Source: Acidobacteriota bacterium
Lineage (GTDB): Bacteria; Acidobacteriota; Terriglobia; Bryobacterales; Bryobacteraceae
Assembly (NCBI GenBank): GCA_016215215.1
Contig: JACRKW010000129.1
Coordinates: forward strand, 1 to 46,268
DNA length: 46,268 nucleotides
Direction of reading: 5' to 3'
In this document: one piece after another, positions 29,985-39,900 of the stretch
Layout of the letters: each line of letters starts with the position of its first letter
Position numbering within the stretch: position 1 is the first letter of the stretch
Translations under genes and position numbers: made by a program
The notes under the pieces: model-generated
The model's input: only the letters and a program-made list of their open reading frames with translations
Database searches by the model: none
Told to the model about the DNA's origin: nothing

Positions 29985-30727
29985 TGTGACAGCCATCCCC
30001 CGTCGATCACGATGTCGGTCCCGGTGATGAACGATGCCTCCGCCGAGCACAGGTAAACCAACAGCGAGCCGATATCCGCCGGATTGCCCCACTTACCCAG
30101 CGGGATCTTGGACAGAAACTGCGCGTTGGCCTCCGGATCGGCCATCAGAACTGTATTCATCTCCGTCGCGAACGGTCCCGGGCTGATGCCGTTCACCGTA
30201 ATCCCTTCGCCCGCCAGTTCCATCGCCAGCGCCCGCGTGAAGCCCAACAATCCCGTCTTCGAAGCCGAATAGGCGCTCCGCCCCGGCAGCGACACGTGGC
30301 TCATGATCGACGTCAGGTTCACGATCCGTCCGTAGCCGCTACCCTTCATATGCGGCACAAAGGCGCGTGCGCACAGAAACGCGCTCGTCAGATTGGTGTC
30401 CATCACCCACCGCCACTCTTCCAGCGTGAACTCCGTCACCGGCTTGCGCAGGTTCACCCCCGCGTTGTTCACCAGGATTTGCACCTTGCCCAGCCGCTGT
30501 GCGGTGTCTTGTTCCAGCCGCACGACATCCTCTTCCTTCGTCACGTCGCACGGAAAAACCTCGCAACGTCCACCGCACTCCGCCGCCGCCGCCTCCAGTT
30601 TCGGCGTGTTCCTTCCCACCAGCGCCACCGCGGCGCCCGCGCGCGCCAGCGCCACCGCCATCGCCCGCCCCAGTCCCCGCGACGCACCCGTCACCAGAGC
30701 CACCTTGTCCTCAAAGAACTCAGCCAT
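29981..30727 (-). CDS. Short-chain dehydrogenase/reductase
   Basis: 248 aa; KVALVTGASRGLGRAMAVALARAGA, NNAGVNLRKPV, YSASKTGLLGFTRALAMELAGEGITVNGISPGPFAT, GTDIVIDGGWLSQ. Confidence 0.94.
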   Translation of the reverse strand: MAEFFEDKVALVTGASRGLGRAMAVALARAGAAVALVGRNTPKLEAAAAECGGRCEVFPCDVTKEEDVVRLEQDTAQRLGKVQILVNNAGVNLRKPVTEFTLEEWRWVMDTNLTSAFLCARAFVPHMKGSGYGRIVNLTSIMSHVSLPGRSAYSASKTGLLGFTRALAMELAGEGITVNGISPGPFATEMNTVLMADPEANAQFLSKIPLGKWGNPADIGSLLVYLCSAEASFITGTDIVIDGGWLSQ

Positions 30728-31175
30728 TGGCGTGGCCCAGATCCCTCTTCCGGCTCTCGTTGAGGAGCCAGTCGGCCACCTGCTGCGGCCGGTCGATGTC
30801 GGCCATAGCCAGCCGGCTCGACTCCCCAGCCGTCTCCAGGACCAGCGTGCCGGTCCCCCACAGCCGCTGCGACAGCGACCGCTCTACCCGGATGTCCTGG
30901 AGCTTTCGCAATTCAATGCTCCTGGTAGTCTGCGAGACCAGTCCGTGTTTGTACCGGATGATGCCATCTTCCACCGCCAATTGAGTTCGCGTCGAGTCCA
31001 GCCACGACATGAGCGGGCCCAGGAACGGCAGCACTCCCACCACCAAAATCCACCACTTGGTGTCGGGCATCACCGAGAGCCAGAGCCAGACGATGAAGGA
31101 CAGAAAAACGATACAGAGCGCCAGCGAAAACTTCGCCCGGCGCAGCGAAGGGCGGATTGTCAGTTGGGCAGGCAT
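30720..31175 (-). CDS. Bacterial PH-domain membrane protein
   Basis: Start likely MPAQLTIRPSLRRAKF (31175); two TM segments, then DGIIRYKHGLVSQTTRSIELRKLQDIRVERSLSQRLWGTGTLVLET (bPH2-like). Confidence 0.75.
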   Translation of the reverse strand: MPAQLTIRPSLRRAKFSLALCIVFLSFIVWLWLSVMPDTKWWILVVGVLPFLGPLMSWLDSTRTQLAVEDGIIRYKHGLVSQTTRSIELRKLQDIRVERSLSQRLWGTGTLVLETAGESSRLAMADIDRPQQVADWLLNESRKRDLGHANG

Positions 31176-31246
31176 GGGAGTGACCGGTGCAGCCCATTGT
31201 ATAGCACCTGCCCTTTCCTTTACTCTGATCGGATAGGAGAGATTCC

Positions 31247-32356
31247 ATGAACCGAATGGCACTATGCCTGGCTCTGGGCGGCGGGCTCACCCTTCTTCCC
31301 TTGCGCGCCGACTTCACCTACCAGCAGACCTCCAAGATCACTGGCGGGACCATTGTTCGCATGATGAAACTCGTCCCCGGCGGTGGCAAGGCCCTGGAGC
31401 CCCAAAACAACACCGTCATCGTCAGGGGCGACAGGCTTGCCACGATTTCGGACCGGAACATCCATATCATTGACGTCGGCAAGGAAATGATGGTCGAAAT
31501 CGACTTGGAGAAGAAGACGTACTCCGCCATCACTTTCGCCGAGTTCAAGCAGGCTCTCCTCGCCACGCAGGAGAAGATGGCCCAGCAGATGAAACAGGCC
31601 AACGGCGCGGAGATGAGTTTCAAGTTCGATGTCAAGGAAACTGGCGCCACCAGGAACATCATCGGCCTCGATACCAAAGAGATGCTCCTGACGGTCGCCA
31701 TGGAAACCAAGGACGCCCAGAGCGGACAGTCCGGCCAGATGCAGATCCTCAATGATATGTGGCTCGCCAAGGGCATCGCCGGCTACGCTGAAGTGAAGGA
31801 CTTCTACCGCCGCTTTGCCGAAAAGATGGCGTACGACATCAACATGCTTCGCATGGGAGGCATGTTGACGTCCCAGCCAGGCATGAGCGAGGGCATGGCC
31901 AAGATGGCGAAGGAAGCCGCCAAACTGGAAGGCGTTCCCGTTGTTCAAGTCACCAGGATGCTCGGCGTGGGCGGTCCCGGCGGCCAGATGCCCGAGATGC
32001 CCTCGGGCGCCGATGTCAACGCCGCAATGAAACAAGGCGCTGAGCAGGAGGCCACTGGCTCAGCCGCTCGTTCCGTCGGAGGCCGTTTTGGCGGATTGGC
32101 CGGCGCCGCTGCTGGCGGCATGCTTGGCGGATTCGGCAGAAAGAAGAAGGATGCGCCGAAGGACGATCAGCCTCCTACCGAGCAACCCAAGAAACAGGCC
32201 GCCCCAGCCGGCCCCACCGCCTTCATGGAAATGACCACAGAACTGCAGTCATTCTCCTCCGCACCCGTGGACGTCTCGAAGTTCTCCGTGCCCTCCGGCT
32301 TTAAGGAAATCGAGCACCCCATGAAGAAGGCCCTGCGTGACATGAACAAGCGCTAG
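31247..32356 (+). CDS. Secreted hypothetical protein (369 aa)
   Basis: Signal peptide MNRMALCLALGGGLTLLPLRADF; lysine/methionine-rich middle, glycine-rich segment GGRFGGLAGAAAGGMLGGFGRKKK, C-terminal VPSGFKEIEHPMKKALRDMNKR. Confidence 0.75.
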   Translation: MNRMALCLALGGGLTLLPLRADFTYQQTSKITGGTIVRMMKLVPGGGKALEPQNNTVIVRGDRLATISDRNIHIIDVGKEMMVEIDLEKKTYSAITFAEFKQALLATQEKMAQQMKQANGAEMSFKFDVKETGATRNIIGLDTKEMLLTVAMETKDAQSGQSGQMQILNDMWLAKGIAGYAEVKDFYRRFAEKMAYDINMLRMGGMLTSQPGMSEGMAKMAKEAAKLEGVPVVQVTRMLGVGGPGGQMPEMPSGADVNAAMKQGAEQEATGSAARSVGGRFGGLAGAAAGGMLGGFGRKKKDAPKDDQPPTEQPKKQAAPAGPTAFMEMTTELQSFSSAPVDVSKFSVPSGFKEIEHPMKKALRDMNKR

Positions 32357-32440
32357 CAACGGTGTTCCCAGGCTTCCGTCTGGGGCTGCATTCCTAATCC
32401 CGTGAGTGCGAGCTAGCGCGTATGGCCCGACGCCTCTGCT

Positions 32441-32767
32441 TCAGGCGATCACCACGGCCGTGCCCGCAGCCGTCACCATGAGCATCCCCCCGCCGTGTGC
32501 CGTCGAGATAGTCTCGTAGTCCAGGTCCACCGCGATCACGGCGTTTGCGCCGAGTCCCTGCGCCTCCTCGCACATCTCCTGGATCGCCAGGTCCTTTGCT
32601 TTCCTCAGTTCACTCTCGTAGGCCGCCGAGCGCCCGCCCACGATGTCGCGAATCCCGGCGAAGAAGTCCTTGAAGATGTTGGCCCCCAGAATCGCCTCAC
32701 CGCTCACGATCCCCAGGTACTGCTTGATCTCCTTGCCCTGCAGCGTGGAAGTCGTAACCACAAGCAT
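32441..32767 (-). CDS. YbjQ/UPF0145 family protein
   Basis: 108 aa; [59 protein letters not shown]...[14 protein letters not shown]. Confidence 0.93.
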   Translation of the reverse strand: MLVVTTSTLQGKEIKQYLGIVSGEAILGANIFKDFFAGIRDIVGGRSAAYESELRKAKDLAIQEMCEEAQGLGANAVIAVDLDYETISTAHGGGMLMVTAAGTAVVIA

Positions 32768-32778
32768 CGGTTCGCACC

Positions 32779-33246
32779 TCAGTACGCGATTTTAGCGGGA
32801 TTCGCCCTCCAGATGGCAAAGGGGACCCCGGATTCGCCCGCCAGCAACTGCTCCGATCTCAGCGAGCGCGCCGAAGCCGGTAACGGAATCTGCTCGTAGA
32901 GGAACCCGTCGTCGAAGCCGGCTGCCGATGCGTCCTCCCGGCTCGCCGCGAAGTAAAGCGCGTCCAGCCTCGCCCAATAGATCGCCGCCAGGCACATCGG
33001 GCAAGGCTCGCACGAGGAGTAAATCGTACATCCGCGCAATTCGAACACTCCCAGCTTTGCGCAAGCCGCACGTATCGCCATCACCTCGGCGTGCGCTGTC
33101 GGGTCCAGCTTCGAGGTCACTAGGTTGACCCCTTCGGCGACGATCTGCCCGTCCCGTACCACCACCGCCCCAAATGGACCGCCGCGCCCCTGCCCCGCAT
33201 TCTCTGCGGCAAGCTGGATGGCGCGGCGGATGTGCTTCTCGTGCAT
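32779..33246 (-). CDS. Nucleoside deaminase (guanine deaminase-like, CDA fold)
   Basis: Start [33 protein letters not shown] (33246); HAEVMAIR and [22 protein letters not shown] zinc motifs; [13 protein letters not shown]. Confidence 0.88.
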   Translation of the reverse strand: MHEKHIRRAIQLAAENAGQGRGGPFGAVVVRDGQIVAEGVNLVTSKLDPTAHAEVMAIRAACAKLGVFELRGCTIYSSCEPCPMCLAAIYWARLDALYFAASREDASAAGFDDGFLYEQIPLPASARSLRSEQLLAGESGVPFAIWRANPAKIAY

Positions 33247-33305
33247 AGCCCCACCTGTAAGTGTACAGGCGGAACTGGCTTCCTGGCCGGTGTCCGGGGC
33301 GTTTG

Positions 33306-33917
33306 TTACTTCGCCCCGAACCGCTCCTCGGCCTTCGCCCAGTTCACCACGTTCCACCAGTTGGTTACATACTCCGGCCGGCGGTTTTGATACTTCAGGT
33401 AGTATGCGTGCTCCCAAACATCCAGCCCCAGCACGGCGTGCTTACCTTCCATTAACGGATTGTCCTGGTTCGGAGTCGACATGATGTCCACTCCGCCGTT
33501 GTCGGTTCGGATGAGCCACGCCCAGCCCGAGCCAAACCGCCCGATCGCCGCCGCGTTGAACTTCTCCTTGAATGCGTCGAACCCGCCGAACTTGGCCGCA
33601 ATCGCCTCAGCCAGCTTGCCCGCCGGCGCTCCGCCCTTGCCCGGCCCCATGATCTCCCAGAACATGGTGTGGTTCCAATGCCCTCCGCCGTTGTTGCGCA
33701 CCGCCGTCCGGATCGCCTCAGGCACGCCCGACACGCCGTTGGCCAGCAACTGCTCCAGGCTCTTGCCCGCCAGTTCCGGCGCCGATTCCAGCGCCTTGTT
33801 CAGGTTGGTGACGTAAGCCTGGTGGTGCTTGCCGTGATGGATCTCCATGGTCAGCTTGTCGATGTGCGGCTCCAGCGCGTCATGCGCGTACGGAAGCGGG
33901 GGCAGAGTGAAAGCCAT
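33306..33917 (-). CDS. Fe/Mn superoxide dismutase
   Basis: Start [36 protein letters not shown] (33917); [41 protein letters not shown]. Confidence 0.94.
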   Translation of the reverse strand: MAFTLPPLPYAHDALEPHIDKLTMEIHHGKHHQAYVTNLNKALESAPELAGKSLEQLLANGVSGVPEAIRTAVRNNGGGHWNHTMFWEIMGPGKGGAPAGKLAEAIAAKFGGFDAFKEKFNAAAIGRFGSGWAWLIRTDNGGVDIMSTPNQDNPLMEGKHAVLGLDVWEHAYYLKYQNRRPEYVTNWWNVVNWAKAEERFGAK

Positions 33918-34016
33918 AGTGGTGAAATTCTCCTTCACCTATCCCTGATGTTTCATCACCCCAAAAGGATGCGGCTCCGCGGGCCACCCAGCCTCAAAAT
34001 CCGCGCCTATCGGCGG

Positions 34017-35456
34017 CTATGCCCCCACCAGCGCCCTCTCCAGCGCCCCCCCCCCCCGGAACCTCCCCCGCCCGTCGAAATGCCGCGCCAGGATCTGCAT
34101 CCCCACCGGCAAACCCGCCCCCGTCGCACCGCAAGGCACGCTCATGCAGGGAATCCCCGCTAGTGACCCCGTAATCGTGTAAATGTCCGACAGGTACATC
34201 TGGATGGGATCGTCCAGTTTCTCTCCCAGTTTGAACGCCGGGAAGGGGCTCACCGGCGCCACTAGCGCATCTACCCCCTCGAACGCCCTCTGGAAGTCCC
34301 TGGCAATCAACGCCCGCACCTTCTGCGCCTTCAGGTAGTACGCGTCGTAGTACCCGTGGCTCAGCACGTACGTCCCAAGCATGATCCGGCGCTTGCACTC
34401 CGCCCCGAATCCCTCGCCGCGCGTCATCCGGTACATGTCCGCCATCGTCTGGGCTGCACTGGACCGCGTTGTGTACCGTACCCCGTCAAATCGGGCCAGG
34501 TTCGACGACGCCTCCGCCGTGCAGATGATGTAATAGCACGCGATTGCGTACTCCGTGTTCGGCAGGCTCACCTCGACGAACTCGCATCCCTGCCCGCGCA
34601 ACAACTCGATGCCCTTTTCAATCTGCCGGCCCGTATCGCTAGTCAGCCCCTCGAAATACTCTCGCGGCAGCCCGATCTTCAGCCCACGCACAGGTTCCTT
34701 CAGCGCCGCCGCGTAATCCGGCACCGGCGCGAACGCGCTGGTCGCGTCCCGCCCGTCCCGTCCCGCCATCACCTGAAGCACCGCCGCCGCGTCGCTCACA
34801 TTTCTCGCTAGAGGGCCGATATGGTCCAGCGACGACCCGAACGCCACCAGCCCGTACCGCGACACCCGTCCGTAGGTCGGCGTCACCCCCACCACCCCGC
34901 AGAAACTCGCCGGCTGCCGGATCGATCCGCCCGTGTCAGAGCCCAAGGCTGCCACCGCCGTCCCTTGCGCCACCACTGCCGCCGACCCGCCTGAACTCCC
35001 TCCCGGCACCCTATCCAGCGCCACCGGGTTCTTTACCGGCCCGAACGCCGAGTTCTCATTCGACGACCCCATCGCGAACTCGTCGCAATTGGCCTTGCCT
35101 AGGACCACCGCCCCAGCCGCCTCCAGCCGTTCCACCGCGGTCGCGTCATACGGCGGTATGTACCGGGCCAACAGCTTCGATCCGCACGTCGTCCGCACGC
35201 CCCGCGTGCTGATCACGTCCTTCACCGCCAGCGGCACGCCCGCCAGCGCCCCCGGTTCTTGCCCGCGCGCCAGCTTTTCGTCCACTTGCCGGGCCGCGGC
35301 CATCGCCCGCTCTTCGCAAAACGTCAGATAGGCGTTGGTCTTCGAGTTCTCATCCCGCGCGAACCCGAGCGCCTCCGCCGCCAGTTCCGCAGCGCTGAAC
35401 TTCTTCTCCCGCAGCCCGGCCTGAATCCTGCCGATCGTGAGTTTGGAGATCTCCAT
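34017..35456 (-). CDS. gatA: Asp-tRNA(Asn)/Glu-tRNA(Gln) amidotransferase subunit A
   Basis: 479 aa; GVPLAVKDVISTRGVRTTCGSK, DRVPGGSSGGSAAVVAQG, ALGSDTGGSIRQPASFCGVVGVTPTYGRVSRYGLVAF. Confidence 0.94.
   Translation of the reverse strand: MEISKLTIGRIQAGLREKKFSAAELAAEALGFARDENSKTNAYLTFCEERAMAAARQVDEKLARGQEPGALAGVPLAVKDVISTRGVRTTCGSKLLARYIPPYDATAVERLEAAGAVVLGKANCDEFAMGSSNENSAFGPVKNPVALDRVPGGSSGGSAAVVAQGTAVAALGSDTGGSIRQPASFCGVVGVTPTYGRVSRYGLVAFGSSLDHIGPLARNVSDAAAVLQVMAGRDGRDATSAFAPVPDYAAALKEPVRGLKIGLPREYFEGLTSDTGRQIEKGIELLRGQGCEFVEVSLPNTEYAIACYYIICTAEASSNLARFDGVRYTTRSSAAQTMADMYRMTRGEGFGAECKRRIMLGTYVLSHGYYDAYYLKAQKVRALIARDFQRAFEGVDALVAPVSPFPAFKLGEKLDDPIQMYLSDIYTITGSLAGIPCMSVPCGATGAGLPVGMQILARHFDGRGRFRGGGALERALVGA
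34046..34057. repeat. Poly-C(12) homopolymer (poly-G on coding strand) in the 3' end of gatA
   Basis: Direct read: cagcg-cccccccccccc-ggaacc; encodes the GGG of ...GRFRGGGALERALVGA. Confidence 0.95.
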
Positions 35457-35461
35457 GGCCG

Positions 35462-35761
35462 TTACCGCTCGATGATCTTTGGCACCTTGAACTGCCCGGC
35501 CCCAGAGAGCGGAGCGTTCGCCAGCGCGGCCGCGTTGTCCAGCGTCGCCCCCGGCACATCTTCCCGCAGCGTCGCCGTCTCGCCCGCCTCGTAGAGCACC
35601 TGCGCCATCGGCTCCACCCCCGACGTATCCACCTCGTTCAGCTTCTCCATGTGGCTCAAAATCCCGTCCAGGTCGCGAGCCATTCGCGCCACTTCTTGCT
35701 CGCTCAGCCGTAGGTTCGCCAGGTCAGCCACATAGCTCACCTGCTGTTCCGTGATTCTCAA
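35462..35761 (-). CDS. gatC: Asp-tRNA(Asn)/Glu-tRNA(Gln) amidotransferase subunit C
   Basis: 99 aa; ITEQQVSYVADLANLRLSEQEVARMARDLDGILSHMEKLNEVDTSGVEPM...LREDVPG. TTG start. Confidence 0.93.
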   Translation of the reverse strand: MRITEQQVSYVADLANLRLSEQEVARMARDLDGILSHMEKLNEVDTSGVEPMAQVLYEAGETATLREDVPGATLDNAAALANAPLSGAGQFKVPKIIER

Positions 35762-36156
35762 GACGCTTGCGCCTTTCTCCGGGAATTGATGTAGATCCGC
35801 CTCAGTCCGGGATCGGCGATCCCGTCCGACTCGTCCGCAATCCGCTGCTTTGCCGGCTCGCTCTGCGGGGGCCGCCGCGGCACCCCCACGCGAAACTCAA
35901 TCCGTGCGGGAGCCGCCGCGTCCAGCATCTCCGCCAGGTTCTTCAGAATGTGCGGGCTCAGCGCCGCCAGGTTCCGCTGCCAGACCTCGTCCTCCACCTC
36001 GACCACCAGACGTCCGCCCCGTGCCGATACCACCCGTGTCCGGCCCGCCAGCCGCTTGCCCACCGCCGCCGGCCACGCCGCTTGAGTCAGCTCTTCCACC
36101 GTCAAGTGCTGGTGAGCCGTCTTCAACTTCGCGATCGTGCGCCCGGCGCGTTCCAT
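35758..36156 (-). CDS. DUF721 protein (DciA-like helicase-loader family)
   Basis: 132 aa; WPAAVGKRLAGRTRVVSARGGRLVVEVEDEVWQRNLAALSPHILKNL matches the DUF721 pattern. Confidence 0.8.
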   Translation of the reverse strand: MERAGRTIAKLKTAHQHLTVEELTQAAWPAAVGKRLAGRTRVVSARGGRLVVEVEDEVWQRNLAALSPHILKNLAEMLDAAAPARIEFRVGVPRRPPQSEPAKQRIADESDGIADPGLRRIYINSRRKAQAS

Positions 36157-36253
36157 CCTGGAACCGCAATTTTACCATGCGACGTTGCGACACTCCTGCG
36201 ACCACAAGGGCGCGGATCAGCAGAAAGTCCTGCCGTGTTAGTCTGGTGTCCCG

Positions 36254-36811
36254 ATGATCGTTCTTGCCTCCCAGTCCCCCCGCCGCCGCGAACTCCTCGC
36301 CCAGGCCGGCTTCACCTTCATCGTTCGCGTCCCTGCCGTTGAGGAGATCCACCAGCCCGGCGAATCCCCATCCGACTACGTTCAGCGTCTCGCCGCCGCG
36401 AAAGCCGCCGCTGTCCAAGCTTCTGGCGAGGAATGGGTCCTCGCCGCCGATACCACCGTCGTCGTCGGCTCCCACATCCTCGAGAAACCCGCATCCCCCG
36501 CCGATGCCGCCCGCATGTTGCGCCTCCTCAGCGGCCGTGACCATGCCGTCATCACCGGCGTCTGCCTGCGCCACGGCTCGCAGTCCTGGTCCGCCATCGA
36601 ATCCACCACCGTTCGCTTCGCTCCCCTCTCCGAAGCCGAAATCCTCGCCTACGCCGCCTCCGGGGAACCGCTGGACAAAGCTGGCGCCTACGCCATTCAG
36701 GGCCTGGCCTCACGCTTCATCCCCCGCATCGACGGCTGCTACTTCAACGTCGTCGGCCTCCCCATCGCTCTGGTCTACCGCCTCCTCCGCGACGCCGGCT
36801 ACACGGCCTGA
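36254..36811 (+). CDS. maf: Maf family nucleoside triphosphate pyrophosphatase
   Basis: 185 aa; IVLASQSPRRRELLAQAGF, AADTTVVVGSHILEKPASPADAARMLRLLSGRDHAVITGV, DKAGAYAIQGLASRFI. Confidence 0.95.
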   Translation: MIVLASQSPRRRELLAQAGFTFIVRVPAVEEIHQPGESPSDYVQRLAAAKAAAVQASGEEWVLAADTTVVVGSHILEKPASPADAARMLRLLSGRDHAVITGVCLRHGSQSWSAIESTTVRFAPLSEAEILAYAASGEPLDKAGAYAIQGLASRFIPRIDGCYFNVVGLPIALVYRLLRDAGYTA

Positions 36812-36965
36812 CCTCAGTGCCATCACTAACATCGATGTCTCCTTTCACGGCGGTTCCCCGACTGTGCCGCGCAGGTTGCTCTTTCACCCCGCAGATGATA
36901 TTCCATCAATGACGCGCGCTTGCAACTGCTGGCAGACCGCGCACCTAGAGGCAGTGGAGGGTTCA

Positions 36966-39900
36966 ATGAGCGGATTGCGATTCCTGGTTGTGTTACTCGT
37001 GCTAGTCGGCGGCTCGTCCCAGGCCTATGCCGCGACCGTCATCCGCAACCTGCAGGTGGAGTACCGCAAGACCCCGCTTGGCATTGATATGGCCAAGCCA
37101 CGCTTCAGTTGGCAGATGGCCGCCACGGCCGGCGAGCGAGAGTGCGCGCAGACGGCCTATCAGATTCAGGTCAGTGACGCTCGCGGCGCTGTGGTCTGGG
37201 ACACCAAGCGCGTCGAGTCGCCAGAGTCGCTGAGCATCCAATACGCCGGACTGCCGCTTGCAGCCGCCACTCGATACTCGTGGACGGTTAGTGTGTGGAA
37301 TCAGGCAAGTACGAAACTCACCGCCGCTTCGTGGTTTGAGACGGGCCTGATGGATCCCTCGCCCGAGGCTGCCGCCTGGGGCGGCGCCAAGTGGATCGGC
37401 GGAGGCGGCGCCGATCTGGTGCTCTACGCGCCTTACCTGGCCATTTTTGATCTCAGCTACGGAATCACCATCGCACCCGGCAGTACGCGCGCAAGCTTCG
37501 TCTATGGCGCCAATGACTCGCGGCTGATGGACCGGAACAAGAATCTCTATCAGCTCCAGAACGGCAAGGATCAAAGCTACATCAAGCTGGAACTCGACAT
37601 CTCCGGCGTGGATGGCACGCCTGCAGGCAAAGCGAAACTTCACGTCTACCGCGCCGGGTACAAAGACACGGATTCCCCCGCCAAACCCTTCCGCAGCTTC
37701 GAGGTGGGCGCCGATATCATCGACGCCGCGAACAAGCATGGCGAGCACGTTGTCGACGTCCGCAGCGCCTTCGGGCAGATCACCATCTCCATCGACGGCA
37801 AGTCCTCGCTGACCGCTGCCGGCGCCGCCCCACCGCCGGGGCCGCCCGCTGGGGGCGGGTTCGGTGGACGATCGGCGCCCAACAGCGTGAATCTCAACCC
37901 GATGGGAGCTGGAGGCAACTATCTGCCTTTCGGCATGCTCTGCGACATGGGCTTCTCGGTGGAACCCGGCCAGAACGCTTCGTTCCGCGCCGTAACCGTC
38001 AAGAACTCCCGCGCTCCCGGCAACATCCTTTTTGGTGAAGATCTGGCCTCTGTCTCGTACCGCGGCATCTATGCGGACTCTCTCACGCCCGATTCTGGCT
38101 TGTCCGTTCGTGATGGCCGCTATGTTCTCGCCGGCAGAGGCAAGGGCGTCTTCCTCGTGCGCGATCCCAGCCGGAACTCTTCACCCATGCTGCGGATCAC
38201 CTTTACCACTCCCGCAAAAATCGTGGACCGCGCACGGTTGTACGTCACCGCGCGCGGCATTTATGAAATCTACCTCAACGGGCAGCGGGTGGGCGAGGAC
38301 TACTACAATCCCGGCCTCACGCAGTACAACGTCACTCATCTCTATCAGACCTATGATGTAACCGGCATGATCCGTCCCGGAGAGAACGCCGCCGGCGCAA
38401 TGTTGGCCGAGGGCTGGTGGAGCGGTCTGTTGAGCTTCGGCAGTATCTGGAATCATTTTGGCGATCGGCAGTCTCTCCTCGCCAAGCTGGTCATCACCTA
38501 TAAGGATGGTTCCTCGGATACCATCGTCACCAACGACCGCACGTGGAAGTACTTTGGCGGCGGACCGCTCATCTATGGCAGCCTCGACTTCGGCGAGGTC
38601 TACGACTCGGCGCGTGAGCCGGCGGTCAATGGCTGGGCCACCGCCCGCTACGACGATCGCGCCTGGAGGAGCGCGGTGATAGTGCCTCTTGCCGGCACAA
38701 CGTTCTCCGGTGTGGAAGCCGGCCGTCCTGGTTCGCCCGGAGTCCCGTTTCACTTTGACAAACTGTCCCTCATCGGCCAAGTCGGCGACACCGCAGGCGT
38801 CTTCCGCACACTGACCGCCCGAAGCGTCAAGCAGGTGCGGCCCGGGGTATTCGTCTACGACTTGGGTCAGAATATCGTCGGCGTTCCCAGGATCACCATC
38901 GCCGACGGGCGCGCCGGGGGCAAGCTCACGCTCAGGTTCTCGGAGATGCTCTACCCCAACCTGAAGGAGTCCGGCGGCAATGTCGGAATGATCATGACCG
39001 AAAACTACCGGGCCGCGCTCAGTCAGGACGTCTACACCATGAAGGCGGGGCGGCAGGTCTACCAGCCCCGATTCACATCTCACGGCTTCCAATACGTGGA
39101 ACTCACCGGCATCGATAAGCCGCTTCCCCTCGAGGCCGTCCAAGGTGTGACCATCAGCTCCGTCCGCGAGTTGAGTGCGGACTACAGAACCTCCAATCAG
39201 AAAGTGAACCAGCTCTGGTCCAACCTCGTCTGGTCCAACGTGGACAACTTCCTCACCATCCCCACCGATTGCCCGCAGCGCAATGAGCGGATGGGGTGGT
39301 CCGGCGATATTAACGTCTTCTCGCGCACCGCCACCTATGTTTCGAATGCGGACCAGTTCCTGACGCGCCACATGCAAGCAATGCGCGACGTGCAGGCCCC
39401 CTCGGGCCGTTTCACTGACGTCGCGCCGGTAGGCGGCGGATTCGGCGGCGTCCTGTGGGGCAGCGCAGGGATTGTCGTTCCCTGGGAGGTCTACCTCCAG
39501 TACAAGGATGCCGCCCTGCTGGAGCGGCATTACCCGGCTATGGCAGCCTACATGGATTACCTGGAAACAACCATCGACCCCAAGACCGGCTTGAGCTCCG
39601 ACGCGCAACTCGGCGATTGGCTGGGGCCGCAGAACAATGCGCTCGGCGCCGCCTTTCTCGCCACCGCTTACCACGCCTACGACCTCGGAATCATGGCCAG
39701 GGCGGCCGGCGTGCTGGGTCGCGCCGGCGATGAGGTCCGGTACAAGGCGCTGTATGAAAAGCGGAAGACGTTCTTCAACGCGACGTTTGTCAATGCGGAA
39801 AAGAAGACCCTCGGCTTGATCGGTGGCCGCGGAGGCTTCGGCGGCGGAGGCCCTCGCGGCGCCACACCTCCTCCTCCTCCGGAGTTCAGGCTCGCCGACA

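Noticed and set aside
32367-32384. Small hairpin CCCAG-N8-CTGGG between convergent genes
   Set aside because: Only a 5-bp stem and no U-tract; too weak to call a terminator.
36264-36965. Upstream extension of the GH78 ORF (234 codons)
   Set aside because: Overlaps maf in another frame and is Pro/Ser-rich shadow sequence; the signal peptide at 36966 marks a better start.
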